DNA from: Amoebidium appalachense
Taxonomy: Eukaryota > Ichthyosporea
Length of the DNA stretch: 64,000 bases
NCBI GenBank assembly: GCA_963693365.1
Contig: CAVNZM010000009.1
Location: forward strand, 9,796,001 to 9,860,000
Direction of reading: 5' to 3'
The position numbers and the translations under genes were made by a program. Positions 25,471-60,389 of this stretch are shown here, one piece after another. Every line of letters starts with the position of its first letter. The first letter of the stretch is position 1. The notes under the pieces are model-generated. The model worked only from the letters and a program-made list of their open reading frames with translations. It did not search any database and was not told the origin of the DNA.

Positions 25471-25475
25471 AGACA

Positions 25476-26402
25476 TTGCTAGCCGGGAGTACCAGTGTAC
25501 TCCAACAGGTTCGTCCTGGGTCCCCCGCCTTCCACTCGGCCTCGAGCAGCCCTGTGGACACCGATGCCCCCCTCACCACCGGTCCTATTCCTGGCTTCCA
25601 TGCCCCTGTCCCGGCCTCCACCACCTCCCCGGCCACCACCCCCCTCAAGGACCCCCCCAAACCCAACCTTCGTCGGTCTGCACGTCTCACCAAGCCTCCA
25701 ACGGCACTGGTCAGCATCACAGCACCGACCATCAACATTGACCAACTCCCCAAGGGCATTCAAAAGCTTTGCAACGGTCCCAACGGTGATGCCGTCATAG
25801 CTGCCCTCACCTCCGAGTACCAAGCCTTTATCGCCAAGGATGTCTTTACCGTCGTTGATCCCCCCCCTGATGCCAACATCATCAAGTTCAAGTGGATTGT
25901 GACTGAGAAAGTCCTCAACTCAGCCGGTGACACCAAGATCAAGGCTCGTGGTGTTGCAAAGGGCTTCACTCAAGTCTACGGTGTTGACTACGGTGACACC
26001 TCTTCCCCCGTGGTGATGTCCTTCTCCGTCAGTGCCCTCCTTGCCATCGGTGTGGACGGCAACCATGAGATTCATCAACTCGACGTCTCAACAGCCTTCC
26101 TCAACAGTCCTCTTCAAGAAGACATCTACATTGAGCCACTACCTGGCTTCATCACCCCCGGCAACGAGCACAAGGTCTGGAAACTCAAGAAGGCACTCTA
26201 CGGCCTCAAGCAAGCATCACTGGCCTGGTATGAGTACTTCGACAAGGTCCTCCTTGCTCACGGTCTTGAACGTCTCCGTTCAGATCCATGTGTCTACATC
26301 AAGACCTTCCCCAACGGTGACATCATCCTCACTGGCAACTACTAGTATGTGGACGACGTCATCATCATCTGCACGGCCAACTCCTCCCACACCAAGGATC
26401 TA
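25476..26402 (+). pseudogene. Ty1/copia reverse transcriptase fragment
   Basis: The plus strand encodes the copia-type RT (RVT_2): FKWIVTEKV, KARGVAKGFTQVYGVDYGDT, HQLDVSTAFLNSPLQEDIYI with its catalytic Asp, and VWKLKKALYGLKQASLAWYE. A TAG at 26343-26345 stands directly before the YVDD catalytic motif, where families normally have one more residue, so the frame is interrupted at the active site. Homology ends at about 26402; RNase H is missing. It is opposite in strand to the gag fragment, so the two are different insertions or a rearranged one. Confidence 0.9.
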
Positions 26403-26589
26403 GTAGTGAAAATTTTTATAAGTATTCTGACTATGTCGGGGAAGCAGAGACACAGTGGTGCAGTGTAAAAACACCACAGACACACAAACACACAGACGGA
26501 ACCGATCGGAGAAGTGTACAGAACAGACATCAATGTTTAGACACAACTGAACTGAATTTATTTTGAGATGTGCTTATCCCCAATGTAAT
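26403..26589. other. Spacer before the piggyBac-like element
   Basis: About 190 bases between the copia fragment and the first TGATTCACATT palindrome; no gene seen. Confidence 0.5.
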
Positions 26590-26614
26590 TTGATTCACAT
26601 TCAATGTGAATCAA
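26590..26614. repeat. Left outer palindrome of the piggyBac-like element
   Basis: Perfect palindrome: TTGATTCACATT, a central C, then its reverse complement. Probable transposase binding site and part of the terminal inverted repeat. Confidence 0.75.
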
Positions 26615-26654
26615 TCTTGTATCCCGGGAATTTTTGAAAATCGGTCAATTAGGG

Positions 26655-26677
26655 TGATTCACATTAAATGTGAATCA
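26655..26677. repeat. Left inner palindrome of the piggyBac-like element
   Basis: TGATTCACATT, a central A, then the reverse complement; 41 bases inward of the outer palindrome. Confidence 0.75.
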
Positions 26678-26710
26678 AAACCCCCTCTTCAAAAAACAGA
26701 GTTTTTTCCC

Positions 26711-26718
26711 GTATAAAT
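26711..26718 (+). promoter_or_regulatory. TATA-like box of the piggyBac-like transposase
   Basis: GTATAAAT follows a T-rich tract, inside the left terminus and about 530 bases upstream of the ATG at 27245. An untranslated leader or upstream intron would be needed. Confidence 0.35.
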
Positions 26719-27244
26719 GACCCGGTGGGGTCGAAACTTTGCAAGAGCGAAGTAAACATATATAGTTTTCAAAGCCCCGCGGCTGTGTATAGTTTGTATA
26801 TGGGCTTTGCGGCGCAGCGAGGGCGTGCTGGCACACAAAGTTGGATATCGACAACCCATAGAATGATCAATGCCTGCAATCGACTGATTGATGTAAGTGT
26901 GCTGCCTTTATGATATGTTACCTCATAATGAGCTTCTGAACAGCGTTTCATCTATTGAGTAAAGATGAAGGTCGACCAGTTTCAATGCTTTACACCCCTC
27001 GAAGACTGAAAACCATTGGTTGTTACACAAAGGAAAACCATATATGGTGTTTAGACGTAGCCTTTTTTGGCTCTTGTAAACAAAGCAACGGCACCGTGGC
27101 CCCTTGAAAGAGCTGCACGTAGATCATCTTCCCATACCCGTGATTGAATTGCACCGTTATATTGTCACTTCTCCTTGATATATACCAGTAGTTGGTGTCT
27201 CTTACAATGCACACAAAGAATGGACGGGGGCATGGAACTTGGTG

Positions 27245-28485
27245 ATGGCAGTGGTGCGGGGGTTCGAAGCAGGGACACTTGACTCGGATTTCTTTGACAA
27301 TATTTTTTCCGACGATAGCACACAGAGTGATACGGAAGACAGTGAGGCTACAGAGAATACCGCTCTCTCAGGGAAATGGCGTATTTTTGACTCCAAGCAA
27401 GTAGACATAACACTCAAAGCAGACGATATTGAAAACAGGCTCCTAGACACGTTCAGGAAGGAAATCACAGAGATACGAAACCGTGTGAAAGCCCACGTTT
27501 CAGGAAACGCAACCATTAGCCACGCCCTCAACCTTTTCTTTTCACCACTCATTCTCCAAACACTTCTTGAACATATGAATGTTGGACTGCGTGCAAGCAA
27601 GAAGAGGACTGCTTCAATATACGAGCTGCACGGTTTCTTGAAAGTGATATGCTATTTGTCATTCTACCGTGTGTCCCCCTCCGTGTTCTATGACAGCACA
27701 CTGAATCACGCATTCCCAGATGCACGCACGTACCTGCCCCACAACCGGTTCAACGAATTGCTGGGCGCGCTGTCAAGCACCCCCCCCACACAACATGATG
27801 GTGAGACCGGGCGCACATGGAATTTGCAGTTCCGCCAAACCAACATCCGTCTTCTTGAATTCGAGCAACTGGCATCACAGCGCATGGCGGAAATGTGCTT
27901 TGTGCCGAACGTTTCCGTGCTCATTGAAGATGATGACCATCTGCGGCTTAGGTCAAATGTTGTTGAAGAAACGGATTTCGTACGTGTTAACAACCCAATC
28001 AAGGCATACGGGCCCGTAAACCACCTTCTCGGATCTTTGTTGACTGGGTGCCCTATATCAGCACATGTGGGTCAGCGTGCACAATCAGTGGACGACATTT
28101 TCGGTGTGCTGTGGTCTCGGGTGACCCCAAAGTTTCCGAATACGACCGGTTTTCGGAACTCTTTCGGAGTTGATAGGGGTTACAACTCGAGGGAGCTTAC
28201 AAATTCGGCACTTAGCATGGGCCTCCAACTCCATGGGACCCACAAACGTGGACCCAACTTTCCGTTCACCTTTGGAGTCCCACCGGAGAAGGTGAAGGGC
28301 AACGTTCAACTTGTTAGCACTGTCGGTGCTAAGGCAGCATACTGGGCGGAGAGGAAGGCGGAGGGTATGGTGCCCCCCCCCCCCCTCCCCCCCCCCCCCC
28401 CCCCTCTCCCTCCCCGGGGGTCCCCATGCCCGCTCTCCCCCTCCCCCCCTCCCCCTCCCCCCTCGCCCCCGCCTCTCGCCTTCGC

Positions 28486-28562
<77 letters not shown>

Positions 28563-28689
28563 CTGGCACACAACACACAGACACACACAACACATAGACA
28601 CACACAACACATAGACACAAAAACACAGACACACGAACAAACAGGCACACGTACACACACACATACACACATACACACACACACACACG

Positions 28690-28732
<43 letters not shown>

Positions 28733-29440
28733 GCACACATACAGAGACATACACACACACGCACGCATGCCTACACACACTGACAGATACACGCAGCGGA
28801 CAAACACAGACATGCATATTCACACACACCATGCAGCACACATACACAGGCACATACACACACACGTACACACACATGCACGAGCACGCACACACTCACA
28901 CACGCACACACGCACACGCGCACACACACACAAACACTCACACACACGCACACACACACACGTGCACGCACTCACGCGCACATGCGCCCACACACACACA
29001 CACGAGCATGCACACGCGCACGCGCACACGCACACGCACACGCACACGCACATGCACACACACACACACGAGGCACGCATGCACACACGTGCAGATGCAC
29101 TAACTCAATCATGTACATGCATCATTTGTAGAGTACTCTGGCAGGGATTTTCCACAGTTCTTCAATTTGTGCCCTTCAAGCTTTTGAAAGTTTTATTTAC
29201 ATTTCTTTTTGATTACTGACATAAAATGCACAGGTGTACGTGGGGGACCGGAGGTGAAACTAACTGCGCTTGCGTATCGTGGGGGGTTTGGTTCTGTGGG
29301 TCTACTACAAACCTGCGATCCGGCAGCTGGCAAGGGGATGTGGACATACAGGGTTGCAAACAAGAGGTGTGTCTTACATGCTTTATATTTCACCGTGTTT
29401 ATTTGTGTGCATGTGTTTTGGATGTGTGTGTGCCTTTCTT

Positions 29441-29475
<35 letters not shown>

Positions 29476-29719
29476 GGGGGGGGGGGAGGGGGGGGGGATT
29501 AGGCTTGCTTTTTTTTTTGGGGGGGGGGGGGGAGGGGGGGGGGGGGGAAGGGGGAGGAGGGGGGGGGGGGATAGGCTTGCGCTGTTCGTGTGGGTGTGTG
29601 TATGAATGCATCTGAACGGCACTGTGTCAGTTGTGTTTGTGTGTGGAGAGTGAGTATTTGTGCTGTGCTTTGTACTATGGCTGCCTCGTGTATGTTGAGG
29701 GAGTGAGTGTGTGTGTGTG

Positions 29720-29767
<48 letters not shown>

Positions 29768-32569
29768 GGATGGAAGAGGGGGGGGGGGGTAGGAAGGTAT
29801 GTTTTTCGAGTGGGGGGGGGGGGGAGGGGGAGGGGGTGCCAAGGAGGGTTCGGGAGAAGGGGGTTGTGTGCCCATATAGGTGTGCGCGCTGTGTGCGGGC
29901 AACGAATTTGTGCTGAATGCGCATACATATTGTCGATGCCCATGCAAAGTACACGTAGAAAATGATTATGAACCCAAGATCTAATATTTCATACAGGGAG
30001 AAGCTGGACCTCGTGGTCACCTCCTCAATGCCCACCTGGCTGTGTATGGAGGGCATCTTGTGGCCCAGGGACGGCAACGATCAGCAGCCTCAGACCGACG
30101 CGGCACCTACCACCGGTGCTGAGATCCCGTCACAACCCTCCTCTCCTGCGTCAGTGCCCACCCCCTCCCCCGCTGGGCCAAAGGGGAGATGAGCAGGCAG
30201 CACAACGAGTGGTTACTCTTACCACAGGCCAGGCATCCCCCGAATGGTTTGCCTTCCGTCAGTTTATGATTACGTCCACTGGTGCTGCAGAGGTGCTGCG
30301 CCAACTGCGGGCGGAGGATGTCCTCGATGATGCGCATGTCGATGTTCTCCGCAACAAGATCGGCTTCACCATACCCAGCGCACGGGATGCAGGGGTCGAC
30401 GACGTGGAGGTTGCAGCCCGATCCTACAGCGAAGAGGAGCTCAGCAAATTAAAGGTGCCAGATCTTAAGAGCCTGGCATCCAAATGCGGGCTATCTTCGG
30501 CGGGCAAGAAGGCAGATTTGCTTCAGCGGCTCACGGAACATTTTGCCAGCAGTGTCTCGCAGGACAATGCCGGCCCTCGCCCACCGCCACCCCCCCCACT
30601 GCCTTCTGACCAAGTGCCCCGTTGGCAGTTTGCGTCTGCACTTCCGCGCGCAGACACACGAATGGGTCAGCCACCCCACGTGCAGCCACCTCTCACTGCG
30701 GAAGGGCACCAATTTGGTCCACCCACTAATCCTGCTGCACCTCATATGGGAGTGACTGGTGGCCCTTTTGGTGTACCTCAGGGGTATCACCGGACCTATG
30801 TGCCCATGCCCCAACCCGGCTTTGCCCTGCCCACCCAGTATGCTAATTACCAGCCGTCGGTGCATGCGCGCGACAACCGGCCACAGGTACCACCGGCTGA
30901 GCCTGTGCCTACACACCAGCCACCCGAGGCACCCTCACAACCGGCACAGCACCAAGTCGGCAGCTCTGCGCGCGGTAGTGTGAGCGAATCGCCGGCAGTG
31001 GCAGCACAATCACGTGCCCGTGCAGTTGATGTTGCTCTGCTGCGTGCGTGGTTCCTAGAAGTGCAGCGCACAGACGGCATGGCAAGTGGGTCCCGCAACG
31101 AAGCTAATGTGCGCCGTGCGCTTCCATTGTTTTTGGAGGACCACAGTCAGTGGAGGGTGGATGGTCCCATATGTGAGGCTGGCCTTGTGTGCGTTCGTGA
31201 GAAGCCGTATATGGGTGCGTCTGTGGATGGTACCTTGCGTTTGTTGGACACGTCTGACAATACAGCACACGGCGCAATTCTGGAGATCAAAACAATGACG
31301 TCACCCACAACCACCCGAGAAGCAACTGTGCGTTCAATCACACACGGCCGGTCTGTGGAATGTGAATTCGGGGATGACACCTGCCGTATCATGGTCCACA
31401 GCGCATCCTATCGGTGCCAACTACTGCATCACGCCGCAGTGTATGGAGTCAACCGTGCCGTTTTTGCAGTGGGGGCAACCGACACAATCCTATACGCTGT
31501 GGTCGTCAAGTTCCCCCAGCGGGTGTTGGACGACTACTGCTCTGTGCTTGCCATGATCGCGCAACGACACCTGCGGTGGGTGTATGGGAACAACGAACCC
31601 CCCTGCTTCACACCGGCGGAGCTGAAGGGGCTCTCAGCAGTCGACAACGACACAGTTGTGAGTAGTCTGCACCTGTGGCGAGCCCTGCACAATCTTCGCG
31701 TCAAACACGGGGGGGCCCTACCAACTGCTGCCGCCATCTTGCCAACGGCAGTGGGCTGGTGGAACTCCACCAAAGGTGCTGTGGACATAATATCGCGGTA
31801 CCTCGCCAATGTCAAGCTGGACATCAAAGGATTGCCCCCCGCTGGGGCAATTTACCTGCGAACGATTCAGCTCCTTTTGCTTTGTTCATTTCAATGCCAC
31901 CGTATTATGGCGTTGGGAGACCGCTTGCAAGAGGTGCAATCGTATGTCCAGGGTCGTGACATGCTGAACCACGAGAGTTCATTTCGAGTGTTTGTTGCAC
32001 GCGCGCCAGTGGAATGGCAATTGCCCCCGCACGTGTCGCAATTAACGGCGCAGCTTCTCGCGGAGTCCTCGCCGAGCGGTGGTCCTGCACCTCCCCTACG
32101 CCACTCCCCCCGGTTTCCACGCGTAGCCGCGGCCGCCCCACCCGAACCACATACACCCCAACGCCGCCAGTCACCGCGGCTTGCCAAACGCAGCCGGTCT
32201 GTCTTTCAGCAAAGCGACACTGATCTGGAGCAGCCAAGCAAATTTCCGCGCTTGACTAGGCAAATCCGGCAGGGGTATTGGGGTACGGGTGAGGGCAGGC
32301 AGTTTCGGCTGAACAAGACCAAACCCCACGTCATCGTGCAAAATGAGGACCGAGGCAATTGCGCATTATGCGCTTACTTCAAGAAGGTGGCGCCTGGCAA
32401 AAGGTCACGCATAGGTGGCTCGTCACAAGCCAGTTGTGAGGCATGCAACGTACGTTTGTGCTCCAGGCGCAAGTCCAGTAATCCAAACGCCAAATCCTGC
32501 TTCGATATATGGCACACGAACAAGGATATCAAAACACCTGAATACTGGGCAGATTACGAGCCTCCGTAG
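27245..32569 (+). CDS. PiggyBac-like DDE transposase with internal SAP domain and YqaJ exonuclease
   Basis: Exons: 27245-28364, 29234-29366, 29997 to about 30187, then an open frame to TAG 32567-32569; about 1,270 residues. The first part matches piggyBac (DDE_Tnp_1_7): the [14 protein letters not shown] block, first acidic cluster EDDD (228-231), GVDRGYNS with Asp310, GTHKRG, and ALAYRGG. Then comes [15 protein letters not shown] (the W..R..IT.S start of YqaJ nucleases, 30.24 kb), a SAP domain (about 30428-30550, [17 protein letters not shown]), a proline-rich linker, and the nuclease core: SVDGT (Asp at 31226), EIK (31283-31291), and CQLLH (Gln at 31418). The piggyBac fold resumes at STKGAVD (third Asp, 31784) and ends in the cysteine-rich ribbon CALC...CEAC...LCSRR...CFDIWH. 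Expected role: cut-and-paste transposition plus exonucleolytic end processing. Between 30117 and 30192 the frame changes by one; the plain frame stops at TGA 30190. This is either a 72-base GT-AG intron with poor signals or a frameshift. Confidence 0.85.
28372..29095. repeat. Poly-C and long (CA)n tract, first intron of the piggyBac-like gene
   Basis: Just after the donor at 28364 come poly-C and C/T-rich DNA to about 28480, then a nearly 600-base CA-rich array with scattered G and T changes. The second intron (29367-29996) carries T and G runs and a (TG)n tract. Confidence 0.95.
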
Positions 32570-34217
<1,648 letters not shown>

Positions 34218-34251
34218 TTGATTCACATTGTTTTCAGATTGATTCACATTG
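34218..34251 (+). repeat. Two TTGATTCACATTG half-sites, right end of the piggyBac-like element
   Basis: TTGATTCACATTG at 34218-34230 and again at 34239-34251, 21 bases apart, both in the same direction. They match one arm of the terminal palindromes. Confidence 0.7.
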
Positions 34252-34419
34252 TTTGGAGCTCGCACCACCTCTCGAACGTCTCTAAGTAACATGAAAAATA
34301 TAGACATAAACACCCAAAAAAAATTATATGGGCGTTTTTTTGACTACCAGAACTAAGTTTTTGCTTAAGTAACATGTATTTTTTGACCAAAGGGTAAAAA
34401 TTGAGAAGCGCCACAAAAT

Positions 34420-34442
34420 TGATTCACATTGAATGTGAATCA
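34420..34442. repeat. Right outer palindrome of the piggyBac-like element
   Basis: TGATTCACATT, a central G, then the reverse complement. With the bases just inward (to 34413) it pairs with 26591-26620. Confidence 0.75.
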
Positions 34443-35356
34443 TCCGGACTACAGGGGGGTTATATAACTGCAATCACTAAGTCAAACCTATGTGTGATTT
34501 CCGACCAGTCGGAAATCAGAATAGATATCGGATAGACCAATCATAATGGACTGATCACTACAGCAATAATCCAACACTCGCAATAGATCACGGCAAGGCA
34601 TATTAAGAACACAGTCACGAAGAAACTGTAAACCTTGACACTAATTTCTAACCTATTATTGAGGTTAACGGCAGGGACACGTTATGACTAGTCTAGTGAT
34701 TGGTTAGACCGCGGCAATTCGCAAAACAAACATAGTTGAATAAACTATTGACACATAAAATAGTACATGGTGTAGCCTATGTGTTTTTCTTCCAATCAAA
34801 ACACAACTACTTCACACGAATTGACTCAACGTATATTAGTGAGAAAGAACAGTGATCACACACATGAACACCAGGGAAAAGGAGGAAAGAAAAGAGAAGA
34901 AGAGAAAGAGAGAAAAAGAGAGGAACACAGAACAACAAACATGAACACGATAGCACAGTTACAACATAAGATATTCATGTACACACAAACATGTGCACGA
35001 GCACTCCTACTGAGTGGATTCGTGCAGGCACATATCTATATGCTAATCTTTAGATCAACACACGATTAGAGCCAATATGACACGATTACAGACACGAAAA
35101 CATGTTTGAGATCGATTAACAATTTTACGAACAAGGAGGGTGACTTTTACATTAATGCTATGAACTGAATCATAAACACAAACTGAAAGATCTTACACAT
35201 GTACAAACTACGTACTTCAACATCCCCACTTAAGACTTGAAGTTTGTGTTCTCACATATATCCCCACTGTATCTCTAAAAACTCCCCACTTGAGAACGGA
35301 AACGGAAAGTGAAAAAAAAAAAAAAAAAAAAAGAAATAAAAATTAAAGGATGGGGC

Positions 35357-35409
<53 letters not shown>

Positions 35410-35470
35410 ACAACAGCAAAGGAAGGAAAACAACCAAGGAAGAAAATAAAATATGCAGGTTAAGGTATAT
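34443..35470. other. Non-coding spacer
   Basis: About 1 kb with no gene: A+T-rich DNA, a purine-rich patch near 34877-34930, and adjacent poly-A (35312-35331) and poly-G (35360-35407) runs. Confidence 0.6.
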
Positions 35471-35787
35471 AGGTATATAAGCACGACAGTTTTCAGCAGA
35501 TCAGCAAGCTACAAACACATCTTCTGTGTTTAGCATCCACAGCCTTACAGCTATATATTCCTTTTTCATCCACCCACCTACACCCACACTCAACCCCCAT
35601 TGATCCACACATACGTGCTGTTTTTTCATGGGGCGAAGACTTCCCCCGTTTTTTGGGCACATGGACCTCACGGATCAATAAATTGATGACTGGGGGCTTG
35701 CCGTGGTTTACAACCATTGCAGGTTCACTTTCGTCCAAGGGGATGTCCCCCTAGAGGCAACACACGTCCCGGAGTAGTTTTTCATAG
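35471..35787 (+). repeat. LTR-like dispersed repeat, copy 4 (5' truncated)
   Basis: Matches copies 1 and 2 from the TATA box (AGGTATATAAGCACGACAG) to the end near TTTTCATAG. The upstream 240 bases of the full repeat are missing. It ends 45 bases before the left arm of the large inverted repeat. Confidence 0.9.
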
Positions 35788-35831
35788 AAGACTGGTTTCT
35801 CTTTGCCTCGAGTAAACAGCGTAAACCCCAA

Positions 35832-44335
<8,504 letters not shown>

Positions 44336-44470
44336 CCCCCCCCACCATCCCCCCCCCCCCTGCCCCCCCCCCCCCCCTCCCCTCCCCCCTCTCCCTCCTT
44401 TTCCCCTTACCCCCCCCCCCCCCCTCCCCCCGCCAGCTCCCCTCTCTCCCTCCTCCTCTCTCTCTCTCTC

Positions 44471-44505
<35 letters not shown>

Positions 44506-44795
44506 ACGCTGCCTTCACCCTGTCCACACCTTTGCGAGAGGGCCCCTGGACACACACAGGGACACGCACAGGCAAACTTGTATACGCACACACATGCACA
44601 TGCGCATGTGCACAACACACGTGCACGTTCCTTGCATAATTGAAACACAGACCCCAAGACATAACACCATGCGCGCAAACATCCATCCATGCACATATAC
44701 AAACACAAATATTCACGTGCACACGTGGCAAAACACACACACTCACACGTCACATGGGGAGACTGTGCCACGGATGGGTGGGTGGGTGGGTGGGT

Positions 44796-44828
<33 letters not shown>

Positions 44829-45107
44829 TCCCGTTACTTGGTTGAAATTATTATTGGCCTGGTCGTGACGTATATATTACTGCCCAAGTACTGTGTGCAG
44901 CTGAACGATTATCAGTTGTGCAGTTGATAGTAAGTGAAGAAGCTTCTACGGTAAATATTCAGAACACATGCAAGGCACCGTGATCACGACATCAGGCCAT
45001 GCTCGTATGATTAACTGGAGAATGCGTTTCGTACAAATTCAATTTTTGCCAATCTGAAACTTTTATTTCGAAGCCTTTCCGAAAGTGTGAAAACCTCCCG
45101 TCCCACT

Positions 45108-45203
<96 letters not shown>

Positions 45204-45561
45204 TGTGTGCAGTTGTGTGTTCAAATTTGGTGTAGCGTGTTTGTGTGCAGCTGCATATGGTAACCGTTACGGGGGGATTCTTCGACTCAAAAGGATTCAG
45301 CCTACATACTATAATGCACATGCCACGGCCGTATACATATATCTTGTTGATCTCTGCTATTTCAAAATTTCTCCTGCGCCGCGGCTTTTACACATATCCT
45401 TTTCTCTCTCTCTCTGACCGTGACCAACAACTTTGCCTCAGTGAGCTATGGGGATCCGGAACGGGAGGGTCTTGGAGGGGGTGGGAGTTGACACGCGCTC
45501 GGGGGGGGGAGGGGGAGGGACGGAGGGAGGGAGGGAGGGAGGGAGGGAGGGAGGGAGGGAG

Positions 45562-45622
<61 letters not shown>

Positions 45623-45665
45623 GGAGAGAGGGAGAGAGACAGAGAGAGAGAGAGGGGGGGGGGGG

Positions 45666-45702
<37 letters not shown>

Positions 45703-45715
45703 AGAGAGAGAGAGT

Positions 45716-45770
<55 letters not shown>

Positions 45771-45866
45771 CTCCGGCGAGAGAGAGAGAGAGGGGGGGAG
45801 GGAGAGAGAGAGAGAGAGAGAGACCGCCCGCTCAAGAGAGAGAGAGAGAGAGAGACCGCCCGCTCA

Positions 45867-45937
<71 letters not shown>

Positions 45938-46034
45938 AGTGAGGGAGGGAGGGAGGGAGAGAGAGGGAGGGAGAGAGAGGGAGAGTGGGGGGGGGGAGAG
46001 AGAGAGAGAGAGGGCTCGGAGAGGGAGAGGGAGG

Positions 46035-46101
<67 letters not shown>

Positions 46102-46777
46102 GGGGAGGGGGCTGAGGGGGGGGGGAAGGGAACCGGCAGTGGGGGAGGGGAGGGCGGCCCCTTTTGACGCCGACTCGGCTCCGTAGGAATCGGCGAGGAT
46201 TTCGCGCCAGATTTCGTTGAAGCCAACCAAAACCTATAAATCCGTGTTTGCGCAATCACGATATGATGTTTTGGACCCTTCATTTTTTTGTTTTGTTGAC
46301 CTGCAGAACGCCACCCCCCCCCCCATCCCCATCTCCCTTCCCCCTCCCTCTTTTCCACGAAGAACACGGCATGATGGGTTGAGTTCAAGAGACATGCATG
46401 AAATTGGCGTGAAAAAATGCACAACAGACCATCTCACAAAACCAACCACAAAACTTATAGGATATGGTTTTTGGAGCAAGAAACAATCCAACCTGAGCAC
46501 GTTAAGTCAAACCAAGTTACAACAGAAATGAAAATGATAGGGTCATGGTTTGCAACCAACTCACTTCTAAAGGCACACCTGCTACCCCTCGCTTCATCTT
46601 ACAGCCTACGGAGTTTAAAATGGCCCCCGTTAACCATCCGAACCGTGCACAACTTTAAAGGGACCGCAGCTGAACCAGAACTAGTTCGTCACAAACATGC
46701 AAAAAAACCAACTCACAATTCCCCTCTAAGTAACCTTTTTTTCACCACGAAAACAAAAAATTCGGTTTCTGTCTCAG
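44336..46777. repeat. Spacer of the inverted repeat with a long (GA)n array
   Basis: Single-copy spacer between the arms. It begins with C/T-rich DNA, has a GGGT/poly-G patch near 44775-44827, (GA)n(TG)n at 45107-45200 and a nearly 600-base GA/G-rich array at about 45490-46110. A first exon of the ligase should lie here or upstream, but I could not choose one with confidence. Confidence 0.8.
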
Positions 46778-58983
<12,206 letters not shown>

Positions 58984-59441
58984 AACTAGGCAAATTTACA
59001 GGGTGCATGCTAAATTCATTTATTAAAGACATGTATTGATCCGTGTATTACCAATCAATCGGGATATGACTGTGTTGTACATAACTTATGCCCCATATAT
59101 TGTTGCGAAAATTTGATATTCTCTATTAATTAGCTCATTACACATGTATTGCACGGGAAAATGGGTGGGCGGGTGGGTGGGGGTGGGTCGGGGGGGGGGG
59201 GGGGGGGGGGGGGGGGGAGATAATCAGGTTTTCGAAGGACCCGGCCTAGATTTACCTATGGAAACTGCATGTACAGAATGACAAACCACTTGACAACGTG
59301 TATAGAAGTTACTGGTGCTCTCAGCTTTCGAACCTTCATGATCTGCTGCACAGCAAGTCGGATTTCCAAATGTTTGAATATAATTGCAATGACACTGGTA
59401 AAGTTCTTTAGTGAATGAGAATGTGTGTGTTGGGGTTGGGG

Positions 59442-59494
<53 letters not shown>

Positions 59495-60343
59495 CGTGTG
59501 TGCACGAGTGCGAGCGCACGCACGCGCGTGCGTGTGTCTTTGTGTGTGGGTGTGGGTGTGTGTGTGCGTGTGTGGGTGTGTTTTTTGTGCCCCCGCACGT
59601 GTGTTTGTGGGGCTGCGCTCTTGTAGCCAAATCCAAATCAGAGAGGTTGGGTTTTTAATGTTTTTTTTACCCCCTAACTAAACCTTGGAGAAGTTACACC
59701 TGTGTTTCCACGTACGATGATCTCTTTAAATCGTGAACTATTCTATTAGCTTTGTACCTTGTTGGCTGTAGGAACTGTGGGCATGATGCCGGCACCTTGT
59801 CAGAACTCACATGATTGTCTAAAATAAACAACACACATGTCATTATCTCTTATTCTGCGATGTGCATGAATGGCCGCAATAGAAAATTCCTGGAATGGGG
59901 GAGAAATCTGTGGAGAGGCGGGAAAGAGGGACTGGGGGGGGGGGGGGGGGGGGGGGGGGGGGGCGACATGCATATGCGCATGTGTATTATAACACGAATT
60001 CTTGGACATCAGTTTAGAATGGGGTGGTCAAAGCAAATTCGGGCATCCGGGTCACGTTCTTCAATGATGGCGTCAAAACATGGATTCTTGCTCTGACCGG
60101 CCACCCCATGGTAGACTTATCATGGTACGATCTTTATAACATCATGATCAAAGTCAATTAAAAGCCAATCGAAATAAGAGAGCTTGACTGAGGCAATTTA
60201 AAGGTGAATGACTTAGTAGTACTGCGCATCTGTATTCCCGCGCACGTTGTAACACACGTGTGTGTGTGTGTGTGTGTGCACGTGCAAGTTTGTGGGTGGG
60301 TGGGTGGATGAGTAGGCTTGTATAATTGCATGTGTATGTATGT

Positions 60344-60389
<46 letters not shown>

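Noticed and set aside
45446-46255. 269-residue Ser-Leu-Pro open frame on minus and an Arg-Glu frame on plus
   Set aside because: Pure product of the (GA)n/(CT)n array; no domain and no splice logic.
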